From contig JAFECU010000255.1 of assembly GCA_018242005.1 (NCBI GenBank), forward strand, positions 1 to 36,654: DNA of 36,654 bases, read 5' to 3'. Position numbers and translations under genes: made by a program. The notes beneath the pieces are model-generated. The model saw only the letters and a program-made list of their open reading frames with translations, did no database searches and was not told the DNA's origin. The DNA comes from Pseudomonadota bacterium (GTDB taxonomy: Bacteria > Pseudomonadota > Gammaproteobacteria > Burkholderiales > Burkholderiaceae_C). This document shows, in pieces, positions 1 through 7,929 of the stretch (position 1 is the first letter of the stretch; every line of letters starts with the position of its first letter).

Positions 1-228
1 CCGGACACCTTCATCAGCTGCTACCCCAACGCCGGCCTGCCCAACCCCATGAGCGACACCGGCTTCGACGAGACGCCCGAGGTCACCAGCCGCCTGGTGC
101 ATGACTTCGCGGCCGAGGGCCTGGTGAACATCGTGGGCGGCTGCTGCGGCACCACGCCGGACCATATCGGCGCCATTGCGCGCGCGGTGGCGCCCGTGGG
201 CACGCGCCGGTTGTTCCAGCCGGCCTGA
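1..228 (+). CDS. metH: Homocysteine-binding module of split methionine synthase (3' end only)
   Basis: The last 75 codons of a gene that begins before the window. The translation carries YPNAGLPN and, near the end, [10 protein letters not shown], the zinc-thiolate cysteine pair and surrounding motif of the Hcy-binding (S-methyltransferase) domain of cobalamin-dependent methionine synthase. This domain accepts the methyl group onto homocysteine in the cytoplasm. In full-length MetH the chain continues into pterin- and B12-binding domains. Here it stops at TGA 226-228 right after the Hcy domain, so this is the free-standing first half of a split enzyme. The second half is not found anywhere downstream in the window, so it must lie upstream or elsewhere. 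The domain call is firm; the exact gene name is a family-level assignment. Confidence 0.88.
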   Translation, partial: PDTFISCYPNAGLPNPMSDTGFDETPEVTSRLVHDFAAEGLVNIVGGCCGTTPDHIGAIARAVAPVGTRRLFQPA

Positions 229-319
229 CGCGGCCTCCACAAACCGCACACAAAGGCGCAACGGCGCGGCAAGATTGCACGCCCATACTGGTGGGCTGCA
301 TTTCCGGAGCCCTTTCGCT

Positions 320-1693
320 GTGATCAACCACGCCCAACTGCTGGCCGACGAGGCCAGGTACTGCTCGTTCGGGGACACCGTCCACTACGTCAATCCGCCC
401 AAGATCTTCACCGGCTGCGAAGGCAGCTACATGTATGACGATGCAGGCACGGCGTATCTGGATCTGCAGATGTGGTACTCGGCCGTGAACTTCGGCTACA
501 AGAACAAGCGGCTCGAAGCCAAGATGATCGAGCAGCTGCAAACGCTGCCCCAGATCGCCAGCCAGTACCTGCACCCGACCAAGATCGAGCTGGCCAGGTT
601 CATCGCCCAGGACGCCGAGAAGAAGTGGGGCCACAAGGGCCGCGTGCACTTCAACGTGGGCGGCGCCCAGGCCATCGAGGATTCGCTGAAGGTCGTGCGC
701 AACGCGAGCGGCGGCAAGAGCCTGATGTTCGCCTTCGAGGGCGGCTACCACGGCCGCACGCTGGGCGCCTCCAGTATCACCAGCAGCTACCGCTACCGCC
801 GCCGCTTCGGCCACTTTGGCGACCGCGCGCAGTTCATTCCCTTCCCCTACCCGTTCCGCCGCCCCAAGGGCATGACGGCCGAGGAGTATTCGGACCAGAT
901 CGTGCGCGAGTTCGCGCGCAAGTTCGAGAACGAATACCACGCCATCTGGGACCCCAAGACCAACCAGTGCGAATACGCGGCCTTCTACGTGGAGCCTATC
1001 CAGGGCACGGGCGGCTACGTGGTGCCGCCGGCGAATTTCTTCAAGGGGCTGAAGAAGGTGCTCGACGACCATGGCATCCTGCTGGTGGTCGACGAGATCC
1101 AGATGGGCTTCTGGCGCACCGGCACGCTGTGGTCGGTGGAGAACTTCGGCGTCAACCCCGACGTGCTGGTCTTCGCCAAGGCGCTGACCAATGGCCTCAA
1201 CGCCCTGTCGGGCCTGTGGGCGCGCGAGGAGCTGATCAACCCCACGGTCTTCCCGCCCGGCTCCACGCATTCCACCTTCGCCTCCAACCCGCTGGGCACG
1301 GCCCTGGGCCTGGAAGTCATGAAGATGACCCACGAGGTGGACTTCGGCCGCCAGGTGCGCGAATCGGGCGCCTACTTCCTCGAAGGCCTCAAGGAGCTGC
1401 AGAAGCGCCACAAGGAAATCGGCGACGTGGACGGCCTGGGCCTGGCGCTGCGCGCCGAGATCTGCACCGAGGACGGCTTCACGCCCAACAAGGCGCTGCT
1501 CGACAAGATGGTGGACATCGGCCTGGAAGGCGGCCTCCAGTACGAGGGCCAGAAACGCGGCCTGGTGCTGGACGTGGGCGGCTACTACAAGAACGTGATC
1601 ACGTTCGCGCCCTCGCTGATGATCACGCGTGCCGAGATCGACGAGGCCATGGTGCTGCTCGATCAGTTGATCACCCGCGCCAAGGCAGCCTGA
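320..1693 (+). CDS. Class III PLP-dependent aminotransferase
   Basis: The product is a 457-residue cytoplasmic fold-type I aminotransferase of class III, the group containing ornithine, GABA and omega-amino-acid transaminases. Visible landmarks are the phosphate-binding GGAQAIE near residue 114, the GGYHGRT turn near 141, the cofactor aspartate in VVDEIQMGF (about D258) and the Schiff-base lysine in FAKALTNG (about K287). The GTG at 320 is chosen because GGAG lies 10 bases upstream (306-309) and the protein then starts just before the conserved N-terminal region; an ATG at 176 would add 48 residues of unlikely sequence. It lies 91 bp after the methionine synthase fragment and 19 bp before a GNAT gene, heading a four-gene plus-strand set. 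The amino donor and acceptor cannot be read from the sequence. The neighbouring arginase-like gene makes a basic or omega-amino substrate plausible, which is inference. Confidence 0.85.
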   Translation: MINHAQLLADEARYCSFGDTVHYVNPPKIFTGCEGSYMYDDAGTAYLDLQMWYSAVNFGYKNKRLEAKMIEQLQTLPQIASQYLHPTKIELARFIAQDAEKKWGHKGRVHFNVGGAQAIEDSLKVVRNASGGKSLMFAFEGGYHGRTLGASSITSSYRYRRRFGHFGDRAQFIPFPYPFRRPKGMTAEEYSDQIVREFARKFENEYHAIWDPKTNQCEYAAFYVEPIQGTGGYVVPPANFFKGLKKVLDDHGILLVVDEIQMGFWRTGTLWSVENFGVNPDVLVFAKALTNGLNALSGLWAREELINPTVFPPGSTHSTFASNPLGTALGLEVMKMTHEVDFGRQVRESGAYFLEGLKELQKRHKEIGDVDGLGLALRAEICTEDGFTPNKALLDKMVDIGLEGGLQYEGQKRGLVLDVGGYYKNVITFAPSLMITRAEIDEAMVLLDQLITRAKAA

Positions 1694-1712
1694 GCGGGGC
1701 AGCCGAGGCGCA

Positions 1713-2771
1713 ATGGCGGCGCAGCGCTTTCACAACCAGCTTGAACCCGGCGGCCTGCTCGCGCAGTTCGCTGCCCAGCCGCCCGAGGGCTTTTCGCCAC
1801 TGCCGGACTGGCCCGCGCCGGCCTTCACGGCGCCCTTTGACCTGCTGACCACGGCCGACGACGCGCTCAAGGCGCGCCTTGTGTCCTTGCCGGGCGGGCG
1901 GTGGCTGGCGCGGCGCCTGCGCTGGCGCACCGATTTCGTCGGCACCACGGTCAGCGAATACGCGGTCCTGCCGCGCATGGCCGCGCCCGCGCTGGCCGCC
2001 ACGCTGCGCGCGCGGGCGGGGCGCACGCGGCTGACCATCGTGAAGGATCTGCCGCAGGACTCGCCGCTGCTGCCCGCCGAGGACAACGCGCACGCGCGGC
2101 AGCTTTGCGACGCACTCGCCGGGGCCGGTTTCATACTTCTCGAAGGCCAGGCCCTGGCCTATGTGCCCATGGATTTCGCCAGCATCGACGAGTATCTGGC
2201 ACGCCTGTCCAGGAACCGGCGCAGCGATCTGCGGCGCAAGCTCAAGAGCCGCACGCGGTTGCACATCACGCGCATCGCCACGGGAGACGACTTTGCCGAT
2301 GAGGAACGCGTCGATGCCTATTACGCGCTGTTCGAGGCGGTCTACGACCAGAGCGAGATCCACTTCGACAAGCTCACGCGCGGCTTCTTCGCGGGTCTGC
2401 TGCGCAGCGGCGGCAACGGTGGCATCGTGTTCGAATACCGCGACGCGGCCAGCGGCGCGCTGCTCGGCTGGAACCTGTGCTTCGAGCACGGCGACAAGCT
2501 GCTCGACAAGTACATAGGCCTGAATTACCCGGCCGCGCGCGAGGCCAACCTGTACTTCGTGAGCTGGATGGTGAACCTCGAATACGCGCTGGAGCGGGGC
2601 CTGTCCCACTACGTGGCCGGCTGGACCGACCCCGAGGTCAAGGCCCAGCTCGGTGCACGTTTCACCCTCACCCGCCACGCCGTCTTCATCCGCAACCCGC
2701 TGCTGCGCGCGCTGGGCCGGCGCCTGGCCGGGCATTTTGAAAGCGACAGCCAATGGAGCGAGCAGAGCTGA
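1713..2771 (+). CDS. FemAB-like GNAT acyltransferase
   Basis: A 352-residue protein whose C-terminal two thirds match the Acetyltransf_6 (FemAB-like, peptidoglycan-biosynthesis-like) branch of the GNAT fold. There is a basic helix RNRRSDLRRKLKSR near residue 170, an aromatic/acidic stretch, and a long central strand-helix region. Family members transfer an aminoacyl or acyl group from a tRNA- or CoA-linked donor onto an amine; which donor is used here is not visible. No signal peptide or membrane segment is seen, so it should be cytoplasmic. ATG 1713 has a GAGG-like site just upstream. The 3' end overlaps the next gene by 19 bp, suggesting translational coupling. With two aminotransferases and a lipid-type methyltransferase nearby, N-acylation of an amine intermediate is a reasonable guess but unproven. 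Confidence 0.72.
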   Translation: MAAQRFHNQLEPGGLLAQFAAQPPEGFSPLPDWPAPAFTAPFDLLTTADDALKARLVSLPGGRWLARRLRWRTDFVGTTVSEYAVLPRMAAPALAATLRARAGRTRLTIVKDLPQDSPLLPAEDNAHARQLCDALAGAGFILLEGQALAYVPMDFASIDEYLARLSRNRRSDLRRKLKSRTRLHITRIATGDDFADEERVDAYYALFEAVYDQSEIHFDKLTRGFFAGLLRSGGNGGIVFEYRDAASGALLGWNLCFEHGDKLLDKYIGLNYPAAREANLYFVSWMVNLEYALERGLSHYVAGWTDPEVKAQLGARFTLTRHAVFIRNPLLRALGRRLAGHFESDSQWSEQS

Positions 2772-3655
2772 ACCCGTGGCGCCCCGTGGTACTGGACCTG
2801 GACGGGTCGGTGGGGCCGCTGCCGGACGAGCTGCGTCTGCCGCTGCGGAATTGGCAGGAGGCGGTGCGCTTTGGCTGCGGCCTCACGCGCTTTGCGCGGT
2901 TCCGCGCTGCGCTGCAGGCCGCATTGCCGCCGCGCCACGGCACGGTGCTCATGGGCAGCGGTGATTTTCATCACCTGTCCTGGCCGCTGATGGAGCGCTG
3001 CATCGCCCGCCAGCGCGAAGCCCTGCGCGTGGTGGTGCTGGACAACCACCCCGACAACATGCGCTTTCCCTGGGGCGTGCACTGCGGCTCCTGGGTGCGG
3101 CGCGTGGCACTGCACCCGGCAGTGGCCCATGTGCATGTGGCGGGCATCACCTCGCAGGACATAGGCCGCGCGCATGCCTGGGAAAACTACCTGGCGCCGC
3201 TGCGTCAGGCCAAGCTGACCTACTGGAGCTGCGGCGTGGACACCGGCTGGGCGCGGCGCCTGGGGCTGCAGCAGGCCTTTCGCGGCTTCGCCAGCGTGGC
3301 GGAACTCACGCAGGCACTGGCGCAGATGCTGCGCGAGCAGCCACAGGCGACCTACCTTAGCATCGACAAGGACGTGTTCGCCCCCGAGGTGGTGCGCACC
3401 AACTGGGACCAGGGCCGGATGCAGGAGGCCGAGGCGCAGGCCATCATCGACGCACTGCGCGGACAGATCGTGGGCAGCGACATCACGGGCGATGTATCGT
3501 CCTGGCGCTACGCCACCTGGTGGAAGCGCCTGCTGTCGGCCGGCGACGGTCAGGACACGCTGATCGACCCGGCCCTGCTTGCCGACTGGCAGGCTGGCCA
3601 GCATGCGCTGAACGCCAGGCTGGTGGCGCAGATACAAGGAGGGAATGAAACATGA
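2753..3655 (+). CDS. Divergent arginase-fold (ureohydrolase-like) protein
   Basis: A 300-residue protein with no obvious close named family, but it carries the three metal-binding blocks of the arginase/agmatinase/deacetylase fold in the right order: GSGDFHH (residues 68-74, in place of GGDHS), LDNHPDN (96-102, in place of DAHxD) and SIDKDV (203-208, in place of SxDxD). All the aspartate and histidine ligands expected for a binuclear Mn site (H73 or H74, D97, H99, D101, D205, D207) are present. Ureohydrolases cleave guanidino groups to urea plus an amine, or hydrolyse related C-N bonds; the substrate here is unknown. The gene overlaps the GNAT gene by 19 bp and shares an ATGA junction with the methyltransferase gene, so it belongs to this operon. 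A non-catalytic or different hydrolytic role cannot be excluded. Confidence 0.65.
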   Translation: MERAELNPWRPVVLDLDGSVGPLPDELRLPLRNWQEAVRFGCGLTRFARFRAALQAALPPRHGTVLMGSGDFHHLSWPLMERCIARQREALRVVVLDNHPDNMRFPWGVHCGSWVRRVALHPAVAHVHVAGITSQDIGRAHAWENYLAPLRQAKLTYWSCGVDTGWARRLGLQQAFRGFASVAELTQALAQMLREQPQATYLSIDKDVFAPEVVRTNWDQGRMQEAEAQAIIDALRGQIVGSDITGDVSSWRYATWWKRLLSAGDGQDTLIDPALLADWQAGQHALNARLVAQIQGGNET

Positions 3656-4902
3656 TCGACGCCTTGCTGGAGCGCCTGCTGCGCCGCGCCTTCACCCCGC
3701 TGGTGCGGCGCGGCCAGCTGGAGGTGGTGCTGCCCGCGGGCCGCGTGCTGCGTTTCGGTGACGACGGCGAACCCCAGGTGCGCATGCGCTTTGCCGACCG
3801 CCAGGCCGCCTTTGCGCTGCTGCGCGACCCGGACCTGAACCTGGGCGAGATGTTCATGCAGGAGCGCCTGGTGGTGGAGCTGGGCACGGTCTACGACCTG
3901 CTCGAACTGCTGCTGCGCGACGCGCGCCATGCCCCCGTGCCCCTGAGCGTGCGCCTGCTCGACGCCTGGCGCATGCGCCTGCGCACCGTCCTGCAGAACA
4001 ACCTGCCGCAGAAGTCGCAGGCCAACGTGGCGCACCATTACGACCTGGACGACCGGCTGTACCGGCTGTTCCTGGACCCGGAGCGGCAATATTCCTGCGC
4101 CTACTTCGAGCGCGGCGACGAGACGCTCGAGCAAGCCCAGCAGGCCAAGATGCGCCATATCACGGCCAAGCTGCTGGTGGAGCGGGGCCAGCGCGTGCTC
4201 GACATTGGCTGCGGCTGGGGCGGCCTGTCTCGCTACCTGGCCGAGGTGGCGGGTGCGGGCCATGTGACGGGCATCACGCTGTCTGCCGAACAGGTCGGCG
4301 TCGCGCGCGAGCGCGCCGCGCTTTCGCCCTGCGCCGAGCGGCTCGAATACCGGCTGGAGGACTACCGCGACACGCGCGGGCCCTTCGACCGCATCGTGTC
4401 GGTGGGCATGTTCGAGCATGTGGGCACGCGTTTTCACGACCGATTCTTCCGACAGTGCCACAACCTGCTGGCCGAGGACGGGGTGATGCTGCTGCACTTC
4501 ATTGGGAACAGCGATGTGCCGGACTTCAACAACCCCTGGATCGAGAAGTACATCTTCCCCGGAGGCCATATTCCCTCGATGTCGGAGTTCACGCCGGCGA
4601 TCGAGCGCGCGGGCCTGGTGATCTGCGACATCGAGGTGCTGCGCCTGCACTACGCGCAGACGCTGCGGCTGTGGCGCGAGCGCTTCCTGCTGCAGCGCGC
4701 CAGGGCGGCGCAACTGTATGACGAACGCTTCTGCCGCATGTGGGAGTTCTATCTGTCGATGTCGGAGACGGCCTTTCGCTACCAGGACATCGCCGTCTTC
4801 CAGCTTCAGCTGGCGCGCCGCCAGGATGCCGTGCCGCTGACGCGCGACTACATCGCCGAGCGCCGCGAAGCGCTGCGCAGGCGGGAGCTGCGGCTCGCCT
4901 GA
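3652..4902 (+). CDS. Cyclopropane-fatty-acyl-phospholipid synthase family SAM methyltransferase
   Basis: A 416-residue protein of the Cfa/mycolic-acid cyclopropane synthase family, slightly longer than E. coli Cfa. It has the family sequence HHYDLDD (128-134), YSCAYF (147-152), the SAM-binding glycine loop VLDIGCGWGG (182-191), and the downstream IFPGGHIPS segment that holds the bicarbonate/active-site histidine in characterised members. These enzymes transfer a methyl group from SAM to the double bond of a phospholipid acyl chain at the inner membrane face; some relatives methylate rather than cyclopropanate. The start ATG overlaps the previous stop (ATGA at 3652-3655). It is the last gene of the plus-strand set; 78 bp separate it from the convergent aminotransferase gene. 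Whether it modifies bulk membrane lipid or a dedicated product of this cluster is open. Confidence 0.85.
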   Translation: MIDALLERLLRRAFTPLVRRGQLEVVLPAGRVLRFGDDGEPQVRMRFADRQAAFALLRDPDLNLGEMFMQERLVVELGTVYDLLELLLRDARHAPVPLSVRLLDAWRMRLRTVLQNNLPQKSQANVAHHYDLDDRLYRLFLDPERQYSCAYFERGDETLEQAQQAKMRHITAKLLVERGQRVLDIGCGWGGLSRYLAEVAGAGHVTGITLSAEQVGVARERAALSPCAERLEYRLEDYRDTRGPFDRIVSVGMFEHVGTRFHDRFFRQCHNLLAEDGVMLLHFIGNSDVPDFNNPWIEKYIFPGGHIPSMSEFTPAIERAGLVICDIEVLRLHYAQTLRLWRERFLLQRARAAQLYDERFCRMWEFYLSMSETAFRYQDIAVFQLQLARRQDAVPLTRDYIAERREALRRRELRLA

Positions 4903-4930
4903 AAACACGGCGCAAGCTCTGTAAGCCCTC

Positions 4931-4958
4931 CGTCATCCCCGCTTTCGCGGGGATGACG
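4931..4958. repeat. 28-bp palindrome, copy 1; likely bidirectional terminator
   Basis: A perfect 12-bp inverted repeat (4931-4942 and 4947-4958) around a 4-base loop lies in the 78-bp gap between two convergent genes. A diverged copy with two stem mismatches lies at 15030-15057. The position suits a bidirectional transcription stop, although no U-tract follows the stem on either strand. Confidence 0.7.
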
Positions 4959-4965
4959 CGTACAC

Positions 4966-5016
4966 ATCAGGCTTTGGCACTTATCCATCAAGCGCTACAT
5001 GCTCCAATATTTGAAG
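4966..5016. repeat. Remnant of dispersed palindromic repeat, overlapping a gene end
   Basis: The stretch starting GCTTTGGCACTTATCCATC and running into CAAGCGCTACATGC resembles the element at 33374-33473 (shared GGCACTT followed by a TCAT/CCAT block) and is markedly more AT-rich than its surroundings. It covers the stop codon and roughly the last ten codons of the minus-strand aminotransferase gene, so the C-terminal residues of that protein (LEHVALDG) appear to be repeat-derived. I recall elements of this look from Comamonadaceae intergenic regions; membership of one family is inferred by eye. Confidence 0.4.
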
Positions 5017-6204
5017 CAAACGCGCGAACCGCTCCTCATCCAGCCACGGGCTGTTGCTGACCGCCACGAGCCGCGCCGCCCAGTCGCGCGCACGCGGCAC
5101 GTCCTCGCCGCGCGCGCCGGCCAGCACATGGTCGTAGCGGCCATAGTCCGGCAGCGCATGGACGAAGGGCAGGGACAGGCCCAGGCCCGCGCCCCAATGC
5201 GCGCGCAGCAGCGCGTCGCGCGCGGCGCCACTGTGAAGGCGCAGCAGCAGCACCGGCCAGGTGCCGCGCGTGCCGGGAACAAGGTCGCCCACCACCTCCA
5301 ATCCGGGTATGGCGGCCAGGCGCGCCATACGCTCGTGTGCCTGGTCGGCCAGTCGCGCCTGAAAACGCCCCAGCCTGTGCAACGCACGCACAGCCACGCG
5401 GCGGCGCCAGGCGCCCAGCGCATGGCGCGGTATGACGTCGCCAAAATCGTCGCCCGCGGCCTGCACCCAGTCGCCGCGCGCCAGCGCCGTGCGCAGCGGC
5501 CGGCCATAGGCCCTGTCCAGGCCACTGGGGCGGTACAGCAGGGCGTAGCCCAGCAGCTCAAGGCTGCGGCGCCATTCCCAGTTGCGGCTCACGCAACGCG
5601 CGGCCTGGCCCGCCTCGCGCAGGGCCTCGCGCAGCGCGGCTTGGCGCGCCAGCAGCACGCCGCCTTCGTAGGTCGTCAGGCCCTTGCCCACGGCCAGGCT
5701 GTAAAAACCCAGGTCGCCCTGCCAGCCCACAGGCTCGCCGTGCACGCGCGCCCCCAGGGCCTGGGCCGAGTCCTCGATGACATAGGCGCCCACGGCACGC
5801 GCGCAGGCCAGGGCCGCGCCCACGTCGGCCACGCGGCCGCACAAATGCGTGGGCAGCAAGGCCAGCGTGCGTTCACTGCACAGCGCTGCCAACTGCTCGG
5901 GATTCATGTCCGGCCGGTCGGGCAGCAGGTCGCACAGGCGCGGCCGCAGGCCGCTTTGCGCCACGGCCAGCGCCACCAGCGGACAGGTGTAGGCGGGGAT
6001 GACGACCTCGGTGCGCGCGGGCGCCAGGCGCCTGAGCGCGGCCAGCGCCACCATCAGGGCCGACGTGCCCGAGCATTCGAGCTGCACGGCCGGCACGCGC
6101 AGCCAGCGGGCAAGGGCGCCGGCCAGATCGTCGTCGCCCCAGGGCCACAGGTCGGCCAGGTGCAGCGGCAGGCCCGCCGTGGGCGGCGGCATATGTTCAG
6201 CCAT
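4981..6204 (-). CDS. DegT/DnrJ/EryC1/StrS-type PLP aminotransferase
   Basis: A 407-residue cytoplasmic PLP enzyme. Family marks are IPAYTCP near residue 69, the cofactor aspartate in IEDSAQALGA (about D145) and the internal-aldimine lysine in AVGKGLTTYEGG (K174), matching the family pattern of a lysine just before a TTxEGG block. Members aminate keto sugars or cyclitols, often nucleotide-linked, with glutamate as donor; a minority act on non-sugar ketones. The ATG at 6204 is preferred over one at 6234 because it gives an 8-bp overlap with the preceding membrane-protein gene, like the other junctions in the chain. It is the last gene of the nine-gene minus-strand run. The C-terminus lies inside a repeat remnant. 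No sugar nucleotide genes are nearby, so an ordinary amino-sugar pathway is not supported. Confidence 0.83.
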   Translation of the reverse strand: MAEHMPPPTAGLPLHLADLWPWGDDDLAGALARWLRVPAVQLECSGTSALMVALAALRRLAPARTEVVIPAYTCPLVALAVAQSGLRPRLCDLLPDRPDMNPEQLAALCSERTLALLPTHLCGRVADVGAALACARAVGAYVIEDSAQALGARVHGEPVGWQGDLGFYSLAVGKGLTTYEGGVLLARQAALREALREAGQAARCVSRNWEWRRSLELLGYALLYRPSGLDRAYGRPLRTALARGDWVQAAGDDFGDVIPRHALGAWRRRVAVRALHRLGRFQARLADQAHERMARLAAIPGLEVVGDLVPGTRGTWPVLLLRLHSGAARDALLRAHWGAGLGLSLPFVHALPDYGRYDHVLAGARGEDVPRARDWAARLVAVSNSPWLDEERFARLLQILEHVALDG

Positions 6205-6676
6205 GGTGCGGCGGCTCGGCCAGATGGGCCGCACCCGCGCTGGCCGAGCCCGCGCCCGGATTGCCGCCCGCGTGGCCGGCGGGGTCGTCGTGCGCGCCGG
6301 CCTCGCTCGTTTCGCTGACGGCCAGGCAGGCGATGCCGGCCACGATGAACAGGCCGCCTATGAGCTGCGGCGCGCCGATCTGTTCGTTGAAGAACCAGTG
6401 CGAAAGCGCCATCACCGACAGGATCTCCAGGTGCGAGGCGGCAAACGCCGGGCCTATGGGGGCGTGGCGCAGCAGCGTCATCCATGAGAAAAACGCGCCT
6501 ATGTAGCCGATGAAGGCGCCGTAGATCCAGGGCTGGCCGAACACGCGCAGCAGCCAGGCGCCGGAAAATTCCAGCGGCAGCGCCGTGTTGCCGGCCTGCT
6601 TGAAGCTGAGCTGGGCCAGGGTGTCGAAGGCCATCAGCACCAGAAAGCCGATGAGGTAGAAGCGCTTCATCTTCAT
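6197..6676 (-). CDS. Small EmrE/EamA-like membrane protein (first of a pair)
   Basis: A 159-residue protein of the drug/metabolite transporter superfamily. It has four hydrophobic segments, approximately residues 6-22, 45-65, 78-98 and 102-122, with a conserved-looking glutamate in SHLEILSVMALS and the SFKQAG motif of short EamA-type proteins. Roughly the last 35 residues are a hydrophilic Gly/Ala/His-rich tail. Such half-size transporters work as dimers; ArnE and ArnF, which flip aminoarabinose-lipid across the inner membrane, have this size and are encoded side by side. The ATG at 6676 lies one base after the stop of the neighbouring DMT gene; a second ATG two codons later is possible. Co-occurrence with a second, dissimilar small DMT gene suggests a heterodimer that flips or exports an intermediate of this cluster (inference). 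Confidence 0.75.
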   Translation of the reverse strand: MKMKRFYLIGFLVLMAFDTLAQLSFKQAGNTALPLEFSGAWLLRVFGQPWIYGAFIGYIGAFFSWMTLLRHAPIGPAFAASHLEILSVMALSHWFFNEQIGAPQLIGGLFIVAGIACLAVSETSEAGAHDDPAGHAGGNPGAGSASAGAAHLAEPPHHG

Positions 6677-6677
6677 G

Positions 6678-7046
6678 TCAGTGCAGCCCGACGATGGCCA
6701 CGCCGATGGACACCAGGACGATGCCCGCGACGCGCATGGGCGCCAGCCGCTCCTTGAACAGGACGCGACCGAGCACCATGATGGCCACGATATTGATGGA
6801 GCCCAGCAGCACACCGTCCGACAGCGGCACCAGCGACAGAAAGGCCAGCCACAGCAGAAACTCGGCCACATAGCAGGCCATGCCGGCCCAGATCCAGGGC
6901 CGCGCCAGCATGAAGCGCCAGCGCGCCATGCCATCGAGCGCGCCGGGCTCGCTGGCCGCCGCCTTGAAGGCCAGTTGGCCACCGCTGTCCACCAGCACGT
7001 TGAGCACCCACAGCGTGACGGCCAGGGGCGAGAGCTCGCTACCCAT
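6678..7046 (-). CDS. Small EmrE/EamA-like membrane protein (second of a pair)
   Basis: A 122-residue, almost entirely hydrophobic protein with four predicted membrane segments and the EamA/EmrE-type pattern: an N-terminal helix ending in SGGQLAFKAA, a PLSDGVLLGSINIVAIMVLG stretch resembling the third helix, and a final helix AGIVLVSIGVAIVGL. It is clearly related to, but not a duplicate of, the neighbouring 159-residue protein. The start codon overlaps the upstream hydrolase gene by 8 bp. Half-size members of this superfamily need a partner, so the adjacent gene pair probably encodes the two halves of one inner-membrane transporter or flippase. The substrate is unknown. Confidence 0.77.
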   Translation of the reverse strand: MGSELSPLAVTLWVLNVLVDSGGQLAFKAAASEPGALDGMARWRFMLARPWIWAGMACYVAEFLLWLAFLSLVPLSDGVLLGSINIVAIMVLGRVLFKERLAPMRVAGIVLVSIGVAIVGLH

Positions 7047-7929
7047 CCAGGCCCGCTCCCGCGCCGTCCGCGATCCGGGCCACGAAGTCGTTCATGCTGG
7101 CGATCACGGTGCGGCGTTCACGGTCTATGGTGATCATGTGGTAGCAGTTGTCCAGCAGCACCAGTTCCACCTGGGCATGAATGGCGCCGCGCGCGATGTC
7201 ATGCGCGTTGCCGACGGCGGAGATGTCGTCCTCCTTCGCGTGCACCACCAGGCAGGGGGCGCGCAGCCTGTCGAGGCGACCGAGCACGCGCGCCGCCAGG
7301 CGCCGCAGTTCGATGATGGACCACCAGGGGTTGCCCGGCAGCCCGGCGGCGGCGCTGTCGCCGCTGTGCATCTGCTCGACGACGCGCGCGCGCAGCGCCT
7401 CGTCCTTGATGCCGTAGGGTGGCTGCTCCATGAACACGCGGTGGCGGCCTATGCCCAGCCGCCTGAACAGCGGCAGCAGAAAGGCCAGCCGCGTGTAGAA
7501 CGGAATGCTCCAGCCGTCGTAGCGGAAGGTGGTCGAGAGCGCGCACACACCATCGACCTGGTCGGGATGCTCCTCGGCCACGGCCAGCGAGAGCAGCGCG
7601 CCCATGGACAGGCCGGCCACCACCACGCGGTCCACATGGCCGCGAAAGCGCCGCAGGCCCGACTCCACGCTGGCCAGCCAGTCGGTCCAGCGCGTGTCCA
7701 CCAGGTCTTCCATGGCGCCGCAGTGGCCGGCCAGCTGCACGGCGTAGACGGTGAAGCCGTGCCGGTGCAGGCCCTTGGCCAGCACGCGCATCTCGGCCGG
7801 CGTGCCCGTCAGGCCGTGCACCAGCAGCACGCCGGTGCGCGCATGGGCGCCCATGCCCGGCATGACGAATTCGTGGCGCGTCTGGCACAGGCCGTGAAGC
7901 GCTTGCACGAACGGAGCGCGCGCATTCAT
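7039..7929 (-). CDS. Alpha/beta-hydrolase, carboxylesterase/lysophospholipase-like
   Basis: A 296-residue hydrolase with a complete apparent triad: the oxyanion HGLTGTP loop (38-44), the nucleophile in GLSMG (S108), an acid in HAKEDD (D234 or D235) and H264 in CYHMITID. The last segment resembles the SGHVITLD region of Est30-type carboxylesterases, which act on short to medium acyl esters; monoacylglycerol lipases are also related. There is no signal peptide, so it is likely cytoplasmic. ATG 7929 forms an ATGA overlap with the phosphatase gene, and its 3' end overlaps the small transporter gene. Within the cluster it could remove an acyl group or release a finished intermediate, but nothing in the sequence fixes the substrate. 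Confidence 0.78.
   Translation of the reverse strand: MNARAPFVQALHGLCQTRHEFVMPGMGAHARTGVLLVHGLTGTPAEMRVLAKGLHRHGFTVYAVQLAGHCGAMEDLVDTRWTDWLASVESGLRRFRGHVDRVVVAGLSMGALLSLAVAEEHPDQVDGVCALSTTFRYDGWSIPFYTRLAFLLPLFRRLGIGRHRVFMEQPPYGIKDEALRARVVEQMHSGDSAAAGLPGNPWWSIIELRRLAARVLGRLDRLRAPCLVVHAKEDDISAVGNAHDIARGAIHAQVELVLLDNCYHMITIDRERRTVIASMNDFVARIADGAGAGLDG

Noticed and set aside
281-296. Small inverted repeat GCCCA/TGGGC before the first aminotransferase gene.
   Set aside because: Only five base pairs, no U-tract, and no convincing promoter boxes around it; too weak to call.
5993-6004. GCGGGGATGACG inside the DegT-type gene, identical to one arm of the 28-bp palindrome.
   Set aside because: The opposite arm is absent and the bases are part of a conserved coding stretch, so it is a chance match.
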